Source: Actinomadura atramentaria DSM 43919
GTDB lineage: Bacteria > Actinomycetota > Actinomycetes > Streptosporangiales > Streptosporangiaceae
Reading direction: 5' to 3'
Assembly (NCBI RefSeq): GCF_000381885.1
Contig: NZ_KB907214.1
Coordinates: forward strand, 310,001 to 374,000
DNA: 64,000 nucleotides
The position numbers and the translations under genes are program-made. Positions 63,617 through 64,000 of this stretch are shown here, piece by piece. The notes beneath the pieces were generated by a model. The model worked only from the letters and a program-made list of their open reading frames with translations. It ran no database searches and was not told where the DNA came from. Numbering within the stretch: the stretch's first letter is position 1; every line of letters begins with the position of its first letter.

Positions 63617-64000
63617 ATGGCCGAAGGCGGCATCGACGCTGATGAACGGCCTGGCAGACGAGGATGGGTCTTCTCCATCGGTGTCGGCGTCCTCTATGGG
63701 GCCGTGCCGCTCGTCACGCTCGGGATGTGCGCACCATTGCCGTTCATCTACGCGGCCGTCCGCCGGAACTCGTTTCCCCTGGGAATTTTCACGTCCCTCT
63801 ACATCGCGTGGGTCATGGTCGTCTTCAAGATGGCGTCCGGAGGCGGTTCGCACAGCATGTTCGAGAACATGATGCTGGGCGGGCTGTGGCTCGGCTCGAC
63901 GGTCCATGCTTTCGCGGTCGGGGTGATCGGCTGCCGCGGACCGCGAAGGCGGAAGCGGGACATCATCGTCACGCCGTTGGCCGTCGAACGCGACCGGATC
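63617..64000 (+). CDS. Paralogous membrane protein, 3' end outside window
   Basis: 128 codons from ATG 63617 (AGAGGAG upstream) run off the window. The sequence aligns with the membrane half of the preceding gene: GVLYGAVPLVTLGMCAPLPFIYAAVRRNS and GGLWLGSTVHAFAVGVIG. Whether it also ends in a helix-hairpin-helix domain cannot be seen. Function unknown; a tandem duplication is the simplest origin. Confidence 0.7.
   Translation, partial: MAEGGIDADERPGRRGWVFSIGVGVLYGAVPLVTLGMCAPLPFIYAAVRRNSFPLGIFTSLYIAWVMVVFKMASGGGSHSMFENMMLGGLWLGSTVHAFAVGVIGCRGPRRRKRDIIVTPLAVERDRI

Overview
The window looks like chromosome of a very GC-rich actinomycete, most likely of the Streptosporangiales/Actinomadura type. 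The evidence is strong G/C bias at third codon positions, frequent GTG and TTG starts, the classical actinobacterial run tRNA-Thr, tRNA-Met, rpmG, hadAB-like genes, murB, aspC, tRNA-Trp, secE, nusG, rplK, rplA, rplJ, rplL, and an Mkl-type ATPase gene close to rplL. Family names were recognised by eye from motifs and context; no database search was possible.

Region 1 (1-7.5 kb, minus strand) is a tightly coupled mce lipid-import operon: ATPase, two MlaE-type permeases, then MceA, MceB, MceC and a MceD cut by the window edge. Region 2 (8-23.2 kb) is housekeeping: L7/L12 and L10 behind an L10 leader, two paralogous LppX/LprG-like lipoproteins, L1, L11, NusG, SecE and tRNA-Trp; divergent aspC and an adenosine-deaminase-like gene; an MFS exporter with its TetR regulator and matching operators; a GDT1-type transporter behind a likely yybP-ykoY manganese riboswitch; murB, two MaoC-fold dehydratases, rpmG, tRNA-Met and tRNA-Thr. 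Region 3 (23.2-27.28 kb) holds accessory chromosomal genes (a hypothetical, two zinc-ribbon mini-proteins with a PP2C-like phosphatase, a secreted HbpS/GlcG-like protein) and decayed DNA: a broken tRNA-Thr copy and a DUF664/DinB pseudogene.

Region 4 (27,285-51,571) is an integrative element of the AICE type (actinomycete integrative and conjugative element) inserted in the 3' end of tRNA-Tyr. A perfect 52-bp direct repeat marks both ends: the right copy lies in the intact tRNA-Tyr, the left is a tRNA fragment. Next to the left end, in DNA of lower GC content, sits a two-gene cargo (AAA+ ATPase plus subtilisin-like protease) that matches the IetAS defence/plasmid-maintenance pair. Then comes a GntR-HAD-aminoglycoside-phosphotransferase-like operon with three GntR-type palindromes, a run of small transfer/spread proteins, a TraB/FtsK-like DNA translocase, an octamer array that may be the transfer locus (clt), a zinc-ribbon/PP2C pair, a frameshifted cytosine methyltransferase, a DnaB_N-DUF3987 replication protein, an inverted-repeat region, an excisionase and a tyrosine integrase with an unusual second core-binding domain.

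Region 5 (51.6-64 kb) is chromosomal again: a CHAP/peptidoglycan-binding cell-wall hydrolase, yajQ, a divergent XRE regulator and methionine aminopeptidase, a hypothetical, htpX, and a partial complex I operon (nuoI-J-K-L-M-N) without nuoA-H, facing two paralogous membrane proteins, the first of which has a helix-hairpin-helix tail.
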